The notes under the pieces are model-generated. The model saw only the letters and a list, made by a program, of their open reading frames with translations, had not been told where the DNA came from and did no database searches. From Roseomonas sp. (GTDB taxonomy: Bacteria; Pseudomonadota; Alphaproteobacteria; Acetobacterales; Acetobacteraceae): DNA of 64,000 nucleotides. Below are positions 51,531 through 62,544 of this stretch, in pieces (position 1 is the first letter of the stretch; every line of letters starts with the position of its first letter). The translations under genes were made by a program, and so were the position numbers. Location: NCBI GenBank assembly GCA_031180725.1, contig JAPSLO010000014.1, positions 105,608 through 169,607 on the forward strand, read 5' to 3'.

Positions 51531-53051
51531 TCAGGCCGTCCGCCGCGCAGCCTCGATGGTGGCAGGAACAGACGCGCCCGCCGGCTCCGCCGGAGCGATC
51601 GCCTCGGGTCGCGCGTCGCTGCTTCTGGTGATTAGCCGCGCGCCACGCTGCAGGGTCAGATAGCCCCAGATCCACTCGAAGGAGACCACGACGCGGCTGC
51701 GGAAGCCGATCAGATACCAGATATGCGCGACGCCCCAGAACAGCCAGGCGAGCCAGCCCTTCAGCCGGATGCTGTCCAGCGACACCACCGCCGCCCGGCG
51801 GCCGATCGTGGCCAGATCCCCATGATGGCGATAGGCAAAGGGGCGCGGATCCGTCCGGCCTGCGAGGCGCGCCGCAATGACGCGTCCGGCATGGCGGCCC
51901 ATCTGCTTGGCGGCCGGCGCATTCCCTGGCACCGGGCGGCCCTTGGCATCAGTCACCGCGGCGGTGTCACCGACGGCGAAGATCTCCGGGTGGCTTGGCA
52001 GGGAAAGATCGGGGGCCACCTTGATCCGCCCGGCGCGGTCGCGCTCAGCATCCACCCAGGCAGCAGCCGCGGAGGCCACCACACCTGCCGCCCAAACGAT
52101 CGTGCTGGCGGCGATTCGCTCCTCGCCGCATTGCACCCCGCTGGCATCCACTCCGGTGACACGCGTGCCAAGCAGCACCTGCACGCCCATGCGCTCCAGC
52201 GCATGGTGGGCATAGGTGGAGAGGTCCTTGGGAAGGGTCGGCAACAGGCGCGGACCGGCCTCGATCAGCACGACGCGGGCGCTGCGCGGGTCGAAGCGGC
52301 GGAACTCCCCGACGATGGTGGCGCGGGCGAGTTCGACCATGGCGCCGGCCAGCTCCACACCGGTCGGACCGCCGCCGACCACCGCGAAGGTGAGCAGTCG
52401 GCGTCGCTCCGCGGGGTCCTCGGTCAGCTCCGCGCGCTCGAAGGCCAGCAACAGGCGTCGGCGGATGGCAGTTGCGTCCTCGATCGTCTTGAGGCCTGGT
52501 GCGAAACGCGCCCACTCGTCGCGGCCGAAATAGGAATGCGTCGCGCCTGTGGCGAGCACCAGCGTGTCGTAGGGCAAGGCCAGCCCCTCCGCCGTGCGCA
52601 CGAGCCGCGCCTCGGTGTCGACGCCGGTGACGGTTGCCATCAGCACGGTGACGTTGCGCCCCCGCCGGAAGACGCTGCGCACCGGCCAGGCAATATCACC
52701 CGGCGAGAGCGCGGCGGTTGCCACCTGGTAGAGGAGCGGCTGGAACAGATGGTGATTGTGCCGGTCCACCAGCGTGATCTCCACCGGCGCGCGGGCCAAT
52801 GCGCGCGCGCATTCCAGCCCGCCGAAGCCGGCGCCGATGATCACCACCCGATGTGTCGCACCGGCGGTCTCCGGCTTGCTGTGATGGCCCTGCGCAGTGC
52901 GCTGCACCTCCTCGCGCGCCCGGCGCTCGGGCGCGGCCGCCGCCGGCGTGGTCGGACCGCTTGACGAGGGGCTCTCTTGGTCCCGGCGGGCCGTGGGCCG
53001 GTCGGTTTCCGGCGCGTTGTTGGGGGTGTTTTCCGGCACGGGTGCCTCCAC
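51531..53051 (-). CDS. ndh: type II NADH:quinone oxidoreductase (NDH-2)
   Basis: A 506-aa single-subunit NADH dehydrogenase that passes electrons to quinone without pumping. FAD motif VVIIGAGFGGLECARAL (69-85) and NAD motif TFAVVGGGPTGVELAGAM near 226, HNHHLFQPLLYQVATAALSPGDIA near 104, and the C-terminal membrane-associated region GWLAWLFWGVAHIWYLIGFRSR. The first 60 residues are a Pro/Thr/Glu-rich disordered extension not needed by the fold. The GTG start has GGAG upstream; a shorter start is possible. It lies 52 bp after guaB in the same direction. Confidence 0.9.
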   Translation of the reverse strand: MEAPVPENTPNNAPETDRPTARRDQESPSSSGPTTPAAAAPERRAREEVQRTAQGHHSKPETAGATHRVVIIGAGFGGLECARALARAPVEITLVDRHNHHLFQPLLYQVATAALSPGDIAWPVRSVFRRGRNVTVLMATVTGVDTEARLVRTAEGLALPYDTLVLATGATHSYFGRDEWARFAPGLKTIEDATAIRRRLLLAFERAELTEDPAERRRLLTFAVVGGGPTGVELAGAMVELARATIVGEFRRFDPRSARVVLIEAGPRLLPTLPKDLSTYAHHALERMGVQVLLGTRVTGVDASGVQCGEERIAASTIVWAAGVVASAAAAWVDAERDRAGRIKVAPDLSLPSHPEIFAVGDTAAVTDAKGRPVPGNAPAAKQMGRHAGRVIAARLAGRTDPRPFAYRHHGDLATIGRRAAVVSLDSIRLKGWLAWLFWGVAHIWYLIGFRSRVVVSFEWIWGYLTLQRGARLITRSSDARPEAIAPAEPAGASVPATIEAARRTA

Positions 53052-53103
53052 GCGCGTCTCCAGGAGCGGAGCGGAGCGCCTGCGCCGAAGTTCCCTGCCC
53101 CGC

Positions 53104-54813
<1,710 letters not shown>

Positions 54814-54818
54814 TCATC

Positions 54819-56096
54819 ATGGCCATCAACGACATTTTCGACGATCTTCCGGGGGTGGAGGACGACGTCCGGGATGCGCTTGAAGATGTTGGGCAAGACA
54901 TCTCGGACAGCGCACAGAACCTGCAGGACAATTTTGAGAATTCGGATGCCGCCGAGGTTCTGGACGGAAGTGCCTTCCAGCAAATCTGGGATCGAAGCGG
55001 CTTTTCCAACATCACGGGCAGCCCCGATGTGGGCAACCTGAACGACTTGGCTGGGCTGGCGGAGAACCTGCCCGCCGGGCTTGGCGACCCCGACGGCACG
55101 GGTGAGGTGCCGACTGGCCTTTCGAGCTTCACCCGCGAGCAGGCGGAGATCGGCACCAAGCTCGCGGCCGCCGCGCGCATCGTCGAGGCCTTCGGCCCCG
55201 ATGCCGCCTTCGTGGACCTGAACGGCTATTCCTTCCAGGTGGTTGGCCGCTACGAGGACCTGGCGAGCGGCTTTTCCGCCGTGCGGCTGCGGCCCGTGGG
55301 CGGCGGGCATGAGGTCTTCTCGATCGACGGCCTGGAAGTGGGCAGCCGCGCGGACGAGGTGGCGGCCGCGACGCTCGGCCGCTTGCAGGTTGAATCGTCA
55401 GCCTTCCAGCAGTTGGTGGCGGACGCGGCTGCCTGGGGCGCCGCCGGAGGGCTGGTGGAAATCACCGCGCCAAGTCTGGGCGGCGCGGTGGCGCAGGTTG
55501 CGGCCTATGAGGCGGCGCAGGCGGTGCTCGCCGCCAATCCCGCCGCGGCACCCGGCACGGTCAATCTGATCACCGTGGACCCGCTGGGCGGGCGCGATGC
55601 GGCCGAGGACCTCAATGGCGGCTCGTTGGATCCGAACGTGCTGGCGGCGATCAACGCACTGAACATCCGCACGGAAGGCGACATCGTCTCCCGCATCGGC
55701 AGCCATATCGGCGCCACGCTGACTCTGCCGGCGCTGGATGCCGCGGGCAACGAGGTGACGCTGAACGCGGCGGATGCGCATGTGAACGTTGTCTCACTGC
55801 TGCAGAACCTGTCCAGCGAGGAACGCTACGCCGCTGGCGTCCGCGGCGCGCCGGCCGAGATCAGCGGCTTCGCCGCCGCCAGCAATGCCGGATCGGACGC
55901 GGTGATTGACGCTTGGCTCGCCAACGGCGAGCAGGATGACGGCGTGCCGAGCGAGCTGCAACTGCCGGGCCGTGCCAGCTTCGACGCCACGGGCACCATC
56001 TGGTCGCTCGACGCGGATGAGAATGGCACCGTGGATCTGGCGGTTAGGCTGAACGCGCCGGCCAGCGCCGCGACGCAGGACCTGGTGCTGGGCTGA
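54819..56096 (+). CDS. lipase-like alpha/beta-hydrolase without signal peptide; possible type I secretion substrate
   Basis: A 425-aa acidic protein. Residues 1-110 are polar and Asp/Gln/Asn-rich (DDVRDALEDVGQDISDS). The middle resembles class 3 lipases: FSAVRLRPVGGGHEVFSIDG and a nucleophile elbow APSLGGAVAQVAAYEA near 228 (GxSxG-like, Pro replacing the usual His). The C-terminus holds an EF-hand/dockerin-like loop, DADENGTVDLAV. There is no Sec or Tat leader; acidic composition and the calcium loop suggest export by a type I system, but no transporter is adjacent. The ATG has AGGAGA 11 bp upstream. Catalysis is unproven. Confidence 0.65.
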   Translation: MAINDIFDDLPGVEDDVRDALEDVGQDISDSAQNLQDNFENSDAAEVLDGSAFQQIWDRSGFSNITGSPDVGNLNDLAGLAENLPAGLGDPDGTGEVPTGLSSFTREQAEIGTKLAAAARIVEAFGPDAAFVDLNGYSFQVVGRYEDLASGFSAVRLRPVGGGHEVFSIDGLEVGSRADEVAAATLGRLQVESSAFQQLVADAAAWGAAGGLVEITAPSLGGAVAQVAAYEAAQAVLAANPAAAPGTVNLITVDPLGGRDAAEDLNGGSLDPNVLAAINALNIRTEGDIVSRIGSHIGATLTLPALDAAGNEVTLNAADAHVNVVSLLQNLSSEERYAAGVRGAPAEISGFAAASNAGSDAVIDAWLANGEQDDGVPSELQLPGRASFDATGTIWSLDADENGTVDLAVRLNAPASAATQDLVLG

Positions 56097-56105
56097 ACCC
56101 GAGGT

Positions 56106-56128
56106 GGCCGTCCCTAGCTGGGGCGGCC
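56106..56128 (+). terminator. terminator-like hairpin after the lipase-like gene
   Basis: GGCCGTCCC (56106-56114), loop TAGCT, GGGGCGGCC (56120-56128): a 9-bp stem with one G-T pair, 10 bp after the stop. Confidence 0.55.
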
Positions 56129-56235
56129 GTCTCCCGCTCGCGGGCCGCGCGCGGCGACTTCGCGCGGAGTCGTGATCGGCGGGCTGCCATCCAGGCTGTT
56201 CTACCCGCTGGCTGGCGTATCGGCCGGGCGAGCAG

Positions 56236-56910
56236 CTAGCCCTTGAAGCCGGTGGCGACGACGTAGAGCTCCGCGCTGTCCTTCCGGCTGGCCGGGGGCT
56301 TGGCGTGACGCACTGTGGTAAAGCGGGCCTTCAGCGTGTCCAGGAAAGCCTTCTCCGACCCGCCCTGGAAGACCTTCGCCAGGAAGGCGCCACCCGGCGC
56401 CAGCACACGCAGCGCGAAGTCCAACGCCAACTCGGCCAACCCCATGATGCGCAGATGATCTGTGGCAGCGTGGCCGGTCGTGTTCGGGGCCATATCAGAC
56501 ATGACCAGATCGGCTTGGCCGCCCAGCAGCGCCTCCACCTCCTTCTCCGCCTCCGAGTCCTGGAAGTCGCCCTGGATGATGGTGGCGCCGGGCACGGGAT
56601 CCACCGGCAGCAGGTCGAGCCCCACCACCTTGCCCCGCTCGCCCACCTTGCGGACAGCCACCTGCGCCCAGCCGCCCGGCGCGGCGCCGAGATCCACCAC
56701 CCGACCGCCCGGCTTCAGCAATCGGAACTTCTCATCCAACTCCGCCAGCTTGAAGGCGGCGCGGGAGCGGTAGCCTTGGGCCCGGGCAGCGGCGACATAG
56801 GGATCGTTCAGCTGTCGCTCCAGCCAGCGCTGGCTCTGCGAGCTGCGGCCCTTGGCGGTGCGGAGACGGGTGGAGAGTTGGCGGCTGCCGCCAGCCGGGG
56901 TCTTGGCCAT
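56236..56910 (-). CDS. rlmE: 23S rRNA 2'-O-ribose U2552 methyltransferase
   Basis: A 224-aa FtsJ/RrmJ. RSSQSQRWLERQLNDPYVAAARAQGYRSRAAFKL holds the first catalytic lysine, VVDLGAAPGGWAQVAVRKVG near 70 the SAM loop, DLVMSDMAPNTTGHAATDH near 131 the catalytic aspartate, and FLAKVFQGGSE near 175 the second lysine; the closing SAELYVV holds the glutamate. All four catalytic residues are visible. It lies 17 bp after the Ppx/GppA stop, so the two form an operon. Confidence 0.95.
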   Translation of the reverse strand: MAKTPAGGSRQLSTRLRTAKGRSSQSQRWLERQLNDPYVAAARAQGYRSRAAFKLAELDEKFRLLKPGGRVVDLGAAPGGWAQVAVRKVGERGKVVGLDLLPVDPVPGATIIQGDFQDSEAEKEVEALLGGQADLVMSDMAPNTTGHAATDHLRIMGLAELALDFALRVLAPGGAFLAKVFQGGSEKAFLDTLKARFTTVRHAKPPASRKDSAELYVVATGFKG

Positions 56911-56927
56911 TACGGCGATATGATCGC

Positions 56928-58031
56928 TCAGACGCCCGTATGCCAGCCCGCCGGGCGGGCGGAGGAGCGGCGGTTGCCGCGGTCGGCGCGCATCAGGCGC
57001 AGCAGGATGCCTTCCCGCAACCCTCGATCGGCCACGGTCAGCCGCGGCACCGGCCAGACGCGGCGGATGGCGGCATAGACGGCGCAGCCCGGCAGCACGA
57101 AATCCACGCGATCCGGCCCGACGCAGGGATGGCTGGCCAAGCCTTCCCGGCCTAGTGCGAAGAGATCGCCGAGCGCCTGGTCGGCCTGGGCGACATCGAT
57201 GGTCTGGCCGTCCACAAGTGGCCGCCGGTAGCGCGGCAGGGCCATGGCGACACCGGCCAGCGTGGTAACAGTGCCGGAGGTGCCCATCAGCCGCACCCCG
57301 CCTAGCCGCACCTCCTGCGCGATACGGTGCACGGCATCGAACGCAGCGAGGCGTTCCGCCACCTCATCCACCACGGCGTGGAATCCAGCTTCCGTAAAGC
57401 AGGAAGGCCCGCAGCGCTCCGACAGGGTCACGACCCCGACCGGAAGGGAGAGATAGCCGATCAGTTCCGGTGCGCGGCTGCGGGGATGGATGCGAATCCA
57501 GGCGATTTCCGTCGACCCGCCACCGATGTCGAACAGCAGCGCCCGCCGGTCGCCAGGCTCCAGCAGCGGGGCGCAGGACTCCATGGCGAGTTCGGCTTCT
57601 TCCCGGGCCGAGATGGTGCGCAGCCGCAGGCCAGTCTCCCCCGCCACGCGGGCCAGGAAGGCGGGACCATTGCTGGCGCGGCGGCAGGCCTCGGTAGCAA
57701 CGGCCTGGACGGCACGGACGGGACGGCGCGCCAGCTTCTCGGCGCAGGCGCGCAGCGCGGCCAGTGCACGGTCCTGCGCAGCATCGGAGAGTCGGCCCGT
57801 CGCGGCCAGGCCTTCGCCGAGGCGAACTATGCGGCTGAAACTGTCCACCACGCGGAACCCGCCCTGGCAGGGAATGGCCACCAACAACCGGCAATTATTA
57901 GTACCCAGGTCGAGCGCAGCGTAGGCCGGAAGCCCCTGCCCTTCGCGTCGCGGCAGCGCTACCTGCGGCAAGGCGCCGCAGGGCTCTGTCGGGGGCGCGG
58001 TACTGGCCGCGGGCAGGAGGTCATCGGGCAT
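56928..58031 (-). CDS. exopolyphosphatase / pppGpp phosphohydrolase (Ppx/GppA)
   Basis: A 367-aa member of the Ppx/GppA family. ALDLGTNNCRLLVA near 38 is the phosphate-1 loop, TEACRRASNG near 110, ALLFDIGGGSTEIAW near 167 phosphate-2, and LMGTSGTVTTLAGVAMAL near 250. The C-terminal HD domain of long Ppx is absent, so it is the short form. It removes phosphate from polyphosphate or pppGpp. It precedes rlmE, which is a common pairing in alphaproteobacteria. Confidence 0.9.
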   Translation of the reverse strand: MPDDLLPAASTAPPTEPCGALPQVALPRREGQGLPAYAALDLGTNNCRLLVAIPCQGGFRVVDSFSRIVRLGEGLAATGRLSDAAQDRALAALRACAEKLARRPVRAVQAVATEACRRASNGPAFLARVAGETGLRLRTISAREEAELAMESCAPLLEPGDRRALLFDIGGGSTEIAWIRIHPRSRAPELIGYLSLPVGVVTLSERCGPSCFTEAGFHAVVDEVAERLAAFDAVHRIAQEVRLGGVRLMGTSGTVTTLAGVAMALPRYRRPLVDGQTIDVAQADQALGDLFALGREGLASHPCVGPDRVDFVLPGCAVYAAIRRVWPVPRLTVADRGLREGILLRLMRADRGNRRSSARPAGWHTGV

Positions 58032-58222
58032 GGCATTGATCTGGGCGCTGACCCGCCCCGGTTCGACCCCGGAGCCAGCCACCGCCCGGCTTTCATGATC
58101 CGGCCAGCGGCGGCCGGGGGCAAGGCATTTCAGATCGGATCTTCGTGCGGCCTGTTGCCCCCGTCAGGCCGCTATGGTAACCCCCGCGCCCACGGCAGAT
58201 GCCGCCGCAGCCACCGGATTGG

Positions 58223-58296
58223 TGGGGGATAGTTTAGCGGTAGAACTCCGGATTCTGACTCCGGCAGCCTTGGTTCGAATCCAGGTCCCCCAGCCA
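58223..58296 (+). tRNA. tRNA-Gln (anticodon CTG)
   Basis: Acceptor TGGGGGA (58223-58229) pairs with TCCCCCA (58286-58292), then discriminator G and an encoded CCA. Anticodon stem CCGGA/TCCGG encloses loop TTCTGAC, anticodon CTG, reading CAG. T-arm CTTGG-TTCGAAT-CCAGG, D-arm with AGCGGTAGAACT. A complete cloverleaf. The integrase relic starts about 120 bp downstream, so this gene is the likely integration site. Confidence 0.95.
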
Positions 58297-58416
58297 AACC
58301 GCTCCTAAGCTTCTGAAATCGAGCTTTCTCGGGCCGGCGCAGCCACCGCGAGGCGGCGCGTGCCCGATACTGTCCCACCAGGGTCCCACCATCTGTCCCA
58401 CCACCCGGGGCGGCAT

Positions 58417-59807
58417 GTGTCCCGGAAGGGTTGCATCTACCGCTACCGGAGGCGACTTCCTGGCGAGGCCCGGGGGCGTGAGGTGGTGGTGAGCCTCAGC
58501 ACGCGCCGCTACCGCTAAGCCGAACACCGGGCCGCGCTACTCGACGGGGTGTTTGATGATGCGCTGGCACGGGCGAGGCAGGCCGTGACGGAAGCGGGCG
58601 GCAAGGCGGACCTCAACGCCATCCTTCGGAGCTACTTGCGGGACGTGCTGGAAGGCGACGGGGCGGGCGGTGCCGTCCCGCTTTGGGGCGTCCCTCTCGC
58701 CGGGCTTGAGGCCGGGCTGGCGGATACCCGGGACGCCTTGGCGGCGCGGGACACCCGCAACATGGGCCACATTGTTGATCGCCTGATGCAGCGCCACGGG
58801 CCGCCCGAAGCGCAACGCGATGACCTCGCCATCGGGGTCCTTGAGGCCCAGGTTCGCGCCCATGAGGAGGCCGATCCGCCGGGCGAAGGGTGAGGCGCCG
58901 GCCGTGTTCACGGAACCGGGCGAGGCGATGTCGCTGGACTACCGCACGCCCGAACCACCGCCCTCCCCGCCGCCCCGTCGCCAGGGGTGCAGCCGACTTC
59001 TCCGCGAGGCGCGCTCTCGCACCGGAAGCGCCACCAGGCCCCACCGGGCCCGATGCGGCTGCCGTCCCCCTCGCCTCCGCGCTGGTCGAGCCGTTCCTCG
59101 TGCGTCGGGAAACCATTGATCGCCTGTCGCACCACGATATGAGCCAAGAGCGGACCACGCTGCGGCTGTTCCTGGACGTGTGCGGGGATCGGCCGGTCAA
59201 CGCCTATGGTCGGGGCGACGTGATGCGGTTCCTCGGCACGCTTCGGCGGCCTCCACGCCACTATGGCAAGTCGAAGAAGGACAAGGACCGGCGGGTTAAG
59301 GAGATCATTGCCGCCGCGCCCGCCGACGCCCCGCGCCTGACGGACAAGACGGTCAAGCGCCACAACACCACCCTGTCGCAGTTCTTCCGCTTCGCGCTGG
59401 ATGAGGGGCATCTGAGCGTCGCGCAGCGCACGGAGTTGGTGAAGGAGCACAAGTTCAAGCAGGTGCAGAAGGCCCGCGACCAGCGGGGGGCGTGAACCTC
59501 ACGAGCTAAGCAAGCTGTTCCGCTCGCCCGTGTGGACTGGATGCGCTGGCAAGAACCGCAGAGCGGAGCCCGGGGCCGCGCATCATCCGCGACGCTCGGT
59601 TCTGGCTACCGATCCTTGCCCTTTACCACGGCGCCGGCTTGGAGGAGTTCGCGGACCTCTACCGGCGAGACGTGTGGTGCGACGAAGGCACATGGGCCAT
59701 CCGCATTGAGGAGACGGAGGGCAACGGGGAGGCGGGCGACCGCACCCTCAAGACGGAAGCCGCCACGCGCGTCATCCCGCTGCACCCGGAAGGACAGGCC
59801 TGCGTGA
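58417..59807 (+). pseudogene. decayed tyrosine-type integrase (tRNA-targeting)
   Basis: Successive frames give pieces of one integrase. A short N-terminal domain (IYRYRRRLPGEARGREVVVS, GTG 58417) ends at an in-frame TAA (58516-58518). The same frame continues as DGVFDDALARARQ to 58893. Another frame resumes with the core-binding part (LRLFLDVCGDRPVNAYGRGD, LTDKTVKRHNTTLSQFFRFA, 59130-59495). Later frames hold HELSKLFRSPVWTG and ARFWLPILALYHGAGLEEFADLYRRDV. The box I arginine appears changed (GAGLEE for the expected GARLEE) and the C-terminal catalytic half is missing. One nonsense and several frameshifts; dead. Confidence 0.85.
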
Positions 59808-60538
59808 ACGGATGTGCACCATCCCCTCCGGCTTCGCCGCCGAGCTGATGGCGCAGGCGGGCTGGGACAGCCTGACGATCGATATGCAGCACGGCGTTCA
59901 CGAGTACCGCTCGATGGTGGAATGCATTCAGGCCGTCGAGCGGTACCCCGTGACACCGCTGGTGCGCGTGCCCTGGAACGAGCCGGGCATCATCGGCCTC
60001 GCACTCGATGGCGGCGCCTGGGGCGTGATCTGCCCAATGATCAGCAGCGCCGCGGATGCGCGCCCTCGTCAACGCCTGCCTGTACCCGCCCGCCGGGCGC
60101 CGCAGCTTCGGCCCGGTGCGCTCCGCGCAGTACGGCCAGGCGACCAGCTATCTCCGCACGGCGAACGACGAGATCCTGATCCTGCCAATGATCGAGACGC
60201 GCGAGGCGCTGGACAAGATCGAGGAGATACTCGACACCCCCGGTGTCGGCGGCCCGTATATCGGCCCCAGCGACCTCGCCATCTCGCTCGGCATCGAGCC
60301 GGCTCTGGACCAGGAGGATCCGACGATCCTCGGCGTCTACGAACGGCTGCTCGCGCAGACGGCGAAGCGCGGCCAGGTAGCCGGCGTGCACAATCTCAGT
60401 CCAGCCTATGCGGCACGCATGGTCGCCATGGGCTTCCGCTTCGTTACCGTCACGAATGACAGCCGCATGGTGGCCAACACCGCGCGCGAAACGGTGCAGG
60501 CGACACGATCCCTGCTGAGCAGCGCCCGCATCGGCTGA
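59808..60538 (+). pseudogene. HpcH/HpaI-family aldolase remnant, beheaded and frameshifted
   Basis: Frame one gives CTIPSGFAAELMAQAGWDSL, IDMQHGVHEYRSMVE and VRVPWNEPGIIGLALDGGAW up to about 60060; the second frame gives RALVNACLYPPAGRRSFGPV, ILPMIETREALDKIEEILDT and VGGPYIGPSDLAISLG to the stop at 60538. Together they are nearly a full class II pyruvate aldolase. About 20 N-terminal residues are replaced by the integrase relic, and a 2-base loss near 60060 shifts the frame (a sequencing error is possible there). Confidence 0.8.
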
Positions 60539-60872
60539 CCGCCAAGCGCAGCGGCAGGAGAACTCGCTCGACAGGCTCGGGCCTTGCCCACGATGCCCGC
60601 CGCGTCGCAGGCGTCGAAGGCCTGCACGGCGCCTTCGGCGACGGCGCGGATCTCGGCGCGCGCGTTGTGCTCACCTGGCGCGCTGATCTCGGCACCCACG
60701 CGGTCCGGCCTTGGGACGCGTGACGAGGAGTACACCGTCGGAACGCAACCCGTCATCGCGCTTCGAGTTCTTCCTCACGCGCGAAACTACTCCGCCCACA
60801 TTCTCGGAATCATCGCCTTGTCGCGCGGGCCTGGCCGAGTGCTAGCGTTCCCCGTCCTTGGGGGAGGACCAC
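60539..60872. other. 334-bp region without an intact gene
   Basis: It probably carries a gene scrap on the minus strand: 60541-60756 reads AEISAPGEHNARAEIRAVAE and QAFDACDAAGIVGKARA, which looks like a conserved C-terminus without its body. The right end holds TTGTCG (60818-60823) and TAGCGT (60843-60848), a possible promoter for the SH3 gene with a long 19-bp spacer. Confidence 0.45.
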
Positions 60873-61469
60873 ATGGATCGGAGGACGCTTCGGCCGTCCA
60901 GAGCCGACACGCGCTCATATGGCACAGGGGGCATGCTGTCTGCCATCGTCGGTTCCTGGCGTGACAGGCCAGAGCCATTCAAGCCGCCGCCCTATCGAGT
61001 CCGCCGCAGGACGCGCTGGGCACTTTGGACCTTCGTCAGTATCGCCGCGGCAGGCGCGGTCGGCCTGGTCACCTTGATGGGCGACAGCCGACCATCTGCG
61101 CCCTCGTCGCCAGTCAATCTTGCTGACGTGAACGTCGTGTCGGGTCCCATGCCGCAGGAGACCGCCGCTGTCTTCGCGGCCGAGCCGACGGTGCCCGAGA
61201 CGCACGAGCAGCACCTGCCCACCCTCCCGCCGGCGGACCCGGAGCCGCCTCGTCCCCCCGAGCCGCCGCGAGCCGAGCGCCAGGTGGTCACGACGGCGCA
61301 GTCCGGCGCCAACATGCGGGCAGCGCCCTCGCCTTCCGGCGCGGTGCTATGGCGCGCTCCGAGAGGCACGGCCCTGCGCGTCATCGGAGAGGAGGGCCGT
61401 TGGCTGCACGTGGCGACACCCTCCGGAGAGCGCACTGGCTGGATGCACCGCTCGGTGGTCGATGACTGA
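60873..61469 (+). CDS. single-pass membrane protein with C-terminal SH3-like domain
   Basis: A 198-aa protein. Cytosolic basic N-terminus, a transmembrane helix (WALWTFVSIAAAGAVGLVTLM, about 48-68), a Pro/Glu-rich linker (LPPADPEPPRPPEPPR) and a bacterial SH3 domain (TTAQSGANMRAAPSPSGAVL, GTALRVIGEEGRWLHV, RTGWMHRSVV), which usually binds peptidoglycan. GGGGGAGG precedes the ATG. It sits between two pseudogene blocks but is intact. Confidence 0.8.
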   Translation: MDRRTLRPSRADTRSYGTGGMLSAIVGSWRDRPEPFKPPPYRVRRRTRWALWTFVSIAAAGAVGLVTLMGDSRPSAPSSPVNLADVNVVSGPMPQETAAVFAAEPTVPETHEQHLPTLPPADPEPPRPPEPPRAERQVVTTAQSGANMRAAPSPSGAVLWRAPRGTALRVIGEEGRWLHVATPSGERTGWMHRSVVDD

Positions 61470-61650
61470 ACACCAGCCCGGTTCGCCACCGGATCTCGCG
61501 GCGTGTGGGGCGCGGCCGACCCTCGCGCCCCCCTCCCCTCATACCGGGCTCATCTCATTGTAGCGGCGCTCATCCAGGTCGCGCTGGGCGCTTCATCCCA
61601 CGTCCACCGCTTGACGATGTGTGGACCCATAGCGGCGCGCTTGGCTTCGG

Positions 61651-62531
61651 TGACCTGCGCCCCTGAACTGGATCCGAGTTTTCGGGGAGAGTCGGCCTCC
61701 TGGAGGAGGTCGGGATGCCTGGAAAGCGCATGACGCCGGAACAGAGCATTGGGCTGTTGAGGCAGGCCGAGGTGGACTTGGCGCATGGTCGGACGGTCGG
61801 CGAGGTCTGCCGTGGGCTGGGGGTTTCCGAAGCCAGCTTCTACCGGTGGCGGACGGAGTATGGCGGGCTGAAGGTTGATCAGGCCTGACGGATAAAGGAA
61901 CTCGAGCGCGAGAATGCGCGGCTGAAGCGGGCTGTGGCCGAGCTCACGCTGGACAAGCAAATCCTGAAAAAGGCTGCCGAGGGAAAGTACTAGGCCCCGA
62001 GCGCCGCCGCGCCTGTGTCCGTCACGTGCAAGCTGCGCTCGGCGTCTCCAAACGTCGGGCGTGCCGCACCCTTGGTCAGCCACGCTCCACGCAACGCCGC
62101 ACGCGCCGCGTCCGGAACGACAAGGCGGCGCTGACCGAGGCAGTTGTGGGCCTGGCGGCCAAGTACGGCCGCTAGGGCTATCGGCGGATCACGGCGATGC
62201 TGCGCATCCGGGGCTGGCGCGTGAACGCCAAGCGGGTGCAGCGGATCTGGCGGCGTGAGGGGCTGAGGGTGGCTCGGCGGCACCCGAAGCGGGGCCGCCT
62301 GTGGCTGGCGGACGGCTCGTGTGTGCGGCTACGGCCGTGCTGGCCGGGACATGTCTGGGCCTATGACTTCGTGCGGGACCGCACCTCGGACGGGCGGCCC
62401 TTCCGCATGCTGACGGTCATCGACGAGTACACGCGCGAATGCCTGGCCATCGTGGTGGCGCGACCGCTGACCTCGGATGACGTGCTGCAGGCGCTGACCG
62501 ACCTTCTTTTCCTTGGCGGTAACGCTCGGCG
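61651..62531 (+). mobile_element. truncated IS3-family element (IS407-like)
   Basis: The left end begins TGACCTGCGCCCCTGAACTG, as in IS407-group IS3 elements. orfA and orfB are both broken and the right end is missing: the element stops where the MFS gene's 3' end begins. No target-site duplication or right inverted repeat seen. Confidence 0.75.
61715..61993 (+). pseudogene. IS3 transposase orfA, nonsense-mutated
   Basis: ATG behind GGAGGAGG. HTH part RMTPEQSIGLLRQAEVDLAHG and VCRGLGVSEASFYRWRTEYGG is intact; an in-frame TGA at 61886-61888 interrupts before the leucine-zipper part IKELERENARLKRAVAELTL, which continues to TAG 61991-61993. Confidence 0.85.
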
Positions 62532-62544
62532 GCTATTCGGCTAA
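61994..62544 (+). pseudogene. IS3 transposase orfB, nonsense-mutated and 3'-truncated
   Basis: A frame shifted from orfA, as usual for IS3. AALGVSKRRACRTLGQPRST comes first, then an in-frame TAG at 62173-62175 within KYGR-GYRRITAML. DDE residues one and two are seen in WAYDFVRDRT and LTVIDEYTRECL; the glutamate and the rest of the catalytic domain are gone. The last 12 residues are read-through of flanking sequence. Confidence 0.85.

Noticed and set aside
51397..51675. Minus-strand frame between the small proteins and NDH-2
   Set aside because: No ribosome site and overlap with the NDH-2 3' end; no recognisable protein.
58297..58416. Second copy of the tRNA-Gln 3' end (attachment site)
   Set aside because: No repeat of the tRNA tail could be found by eye in the window, so no att pair is claimed.
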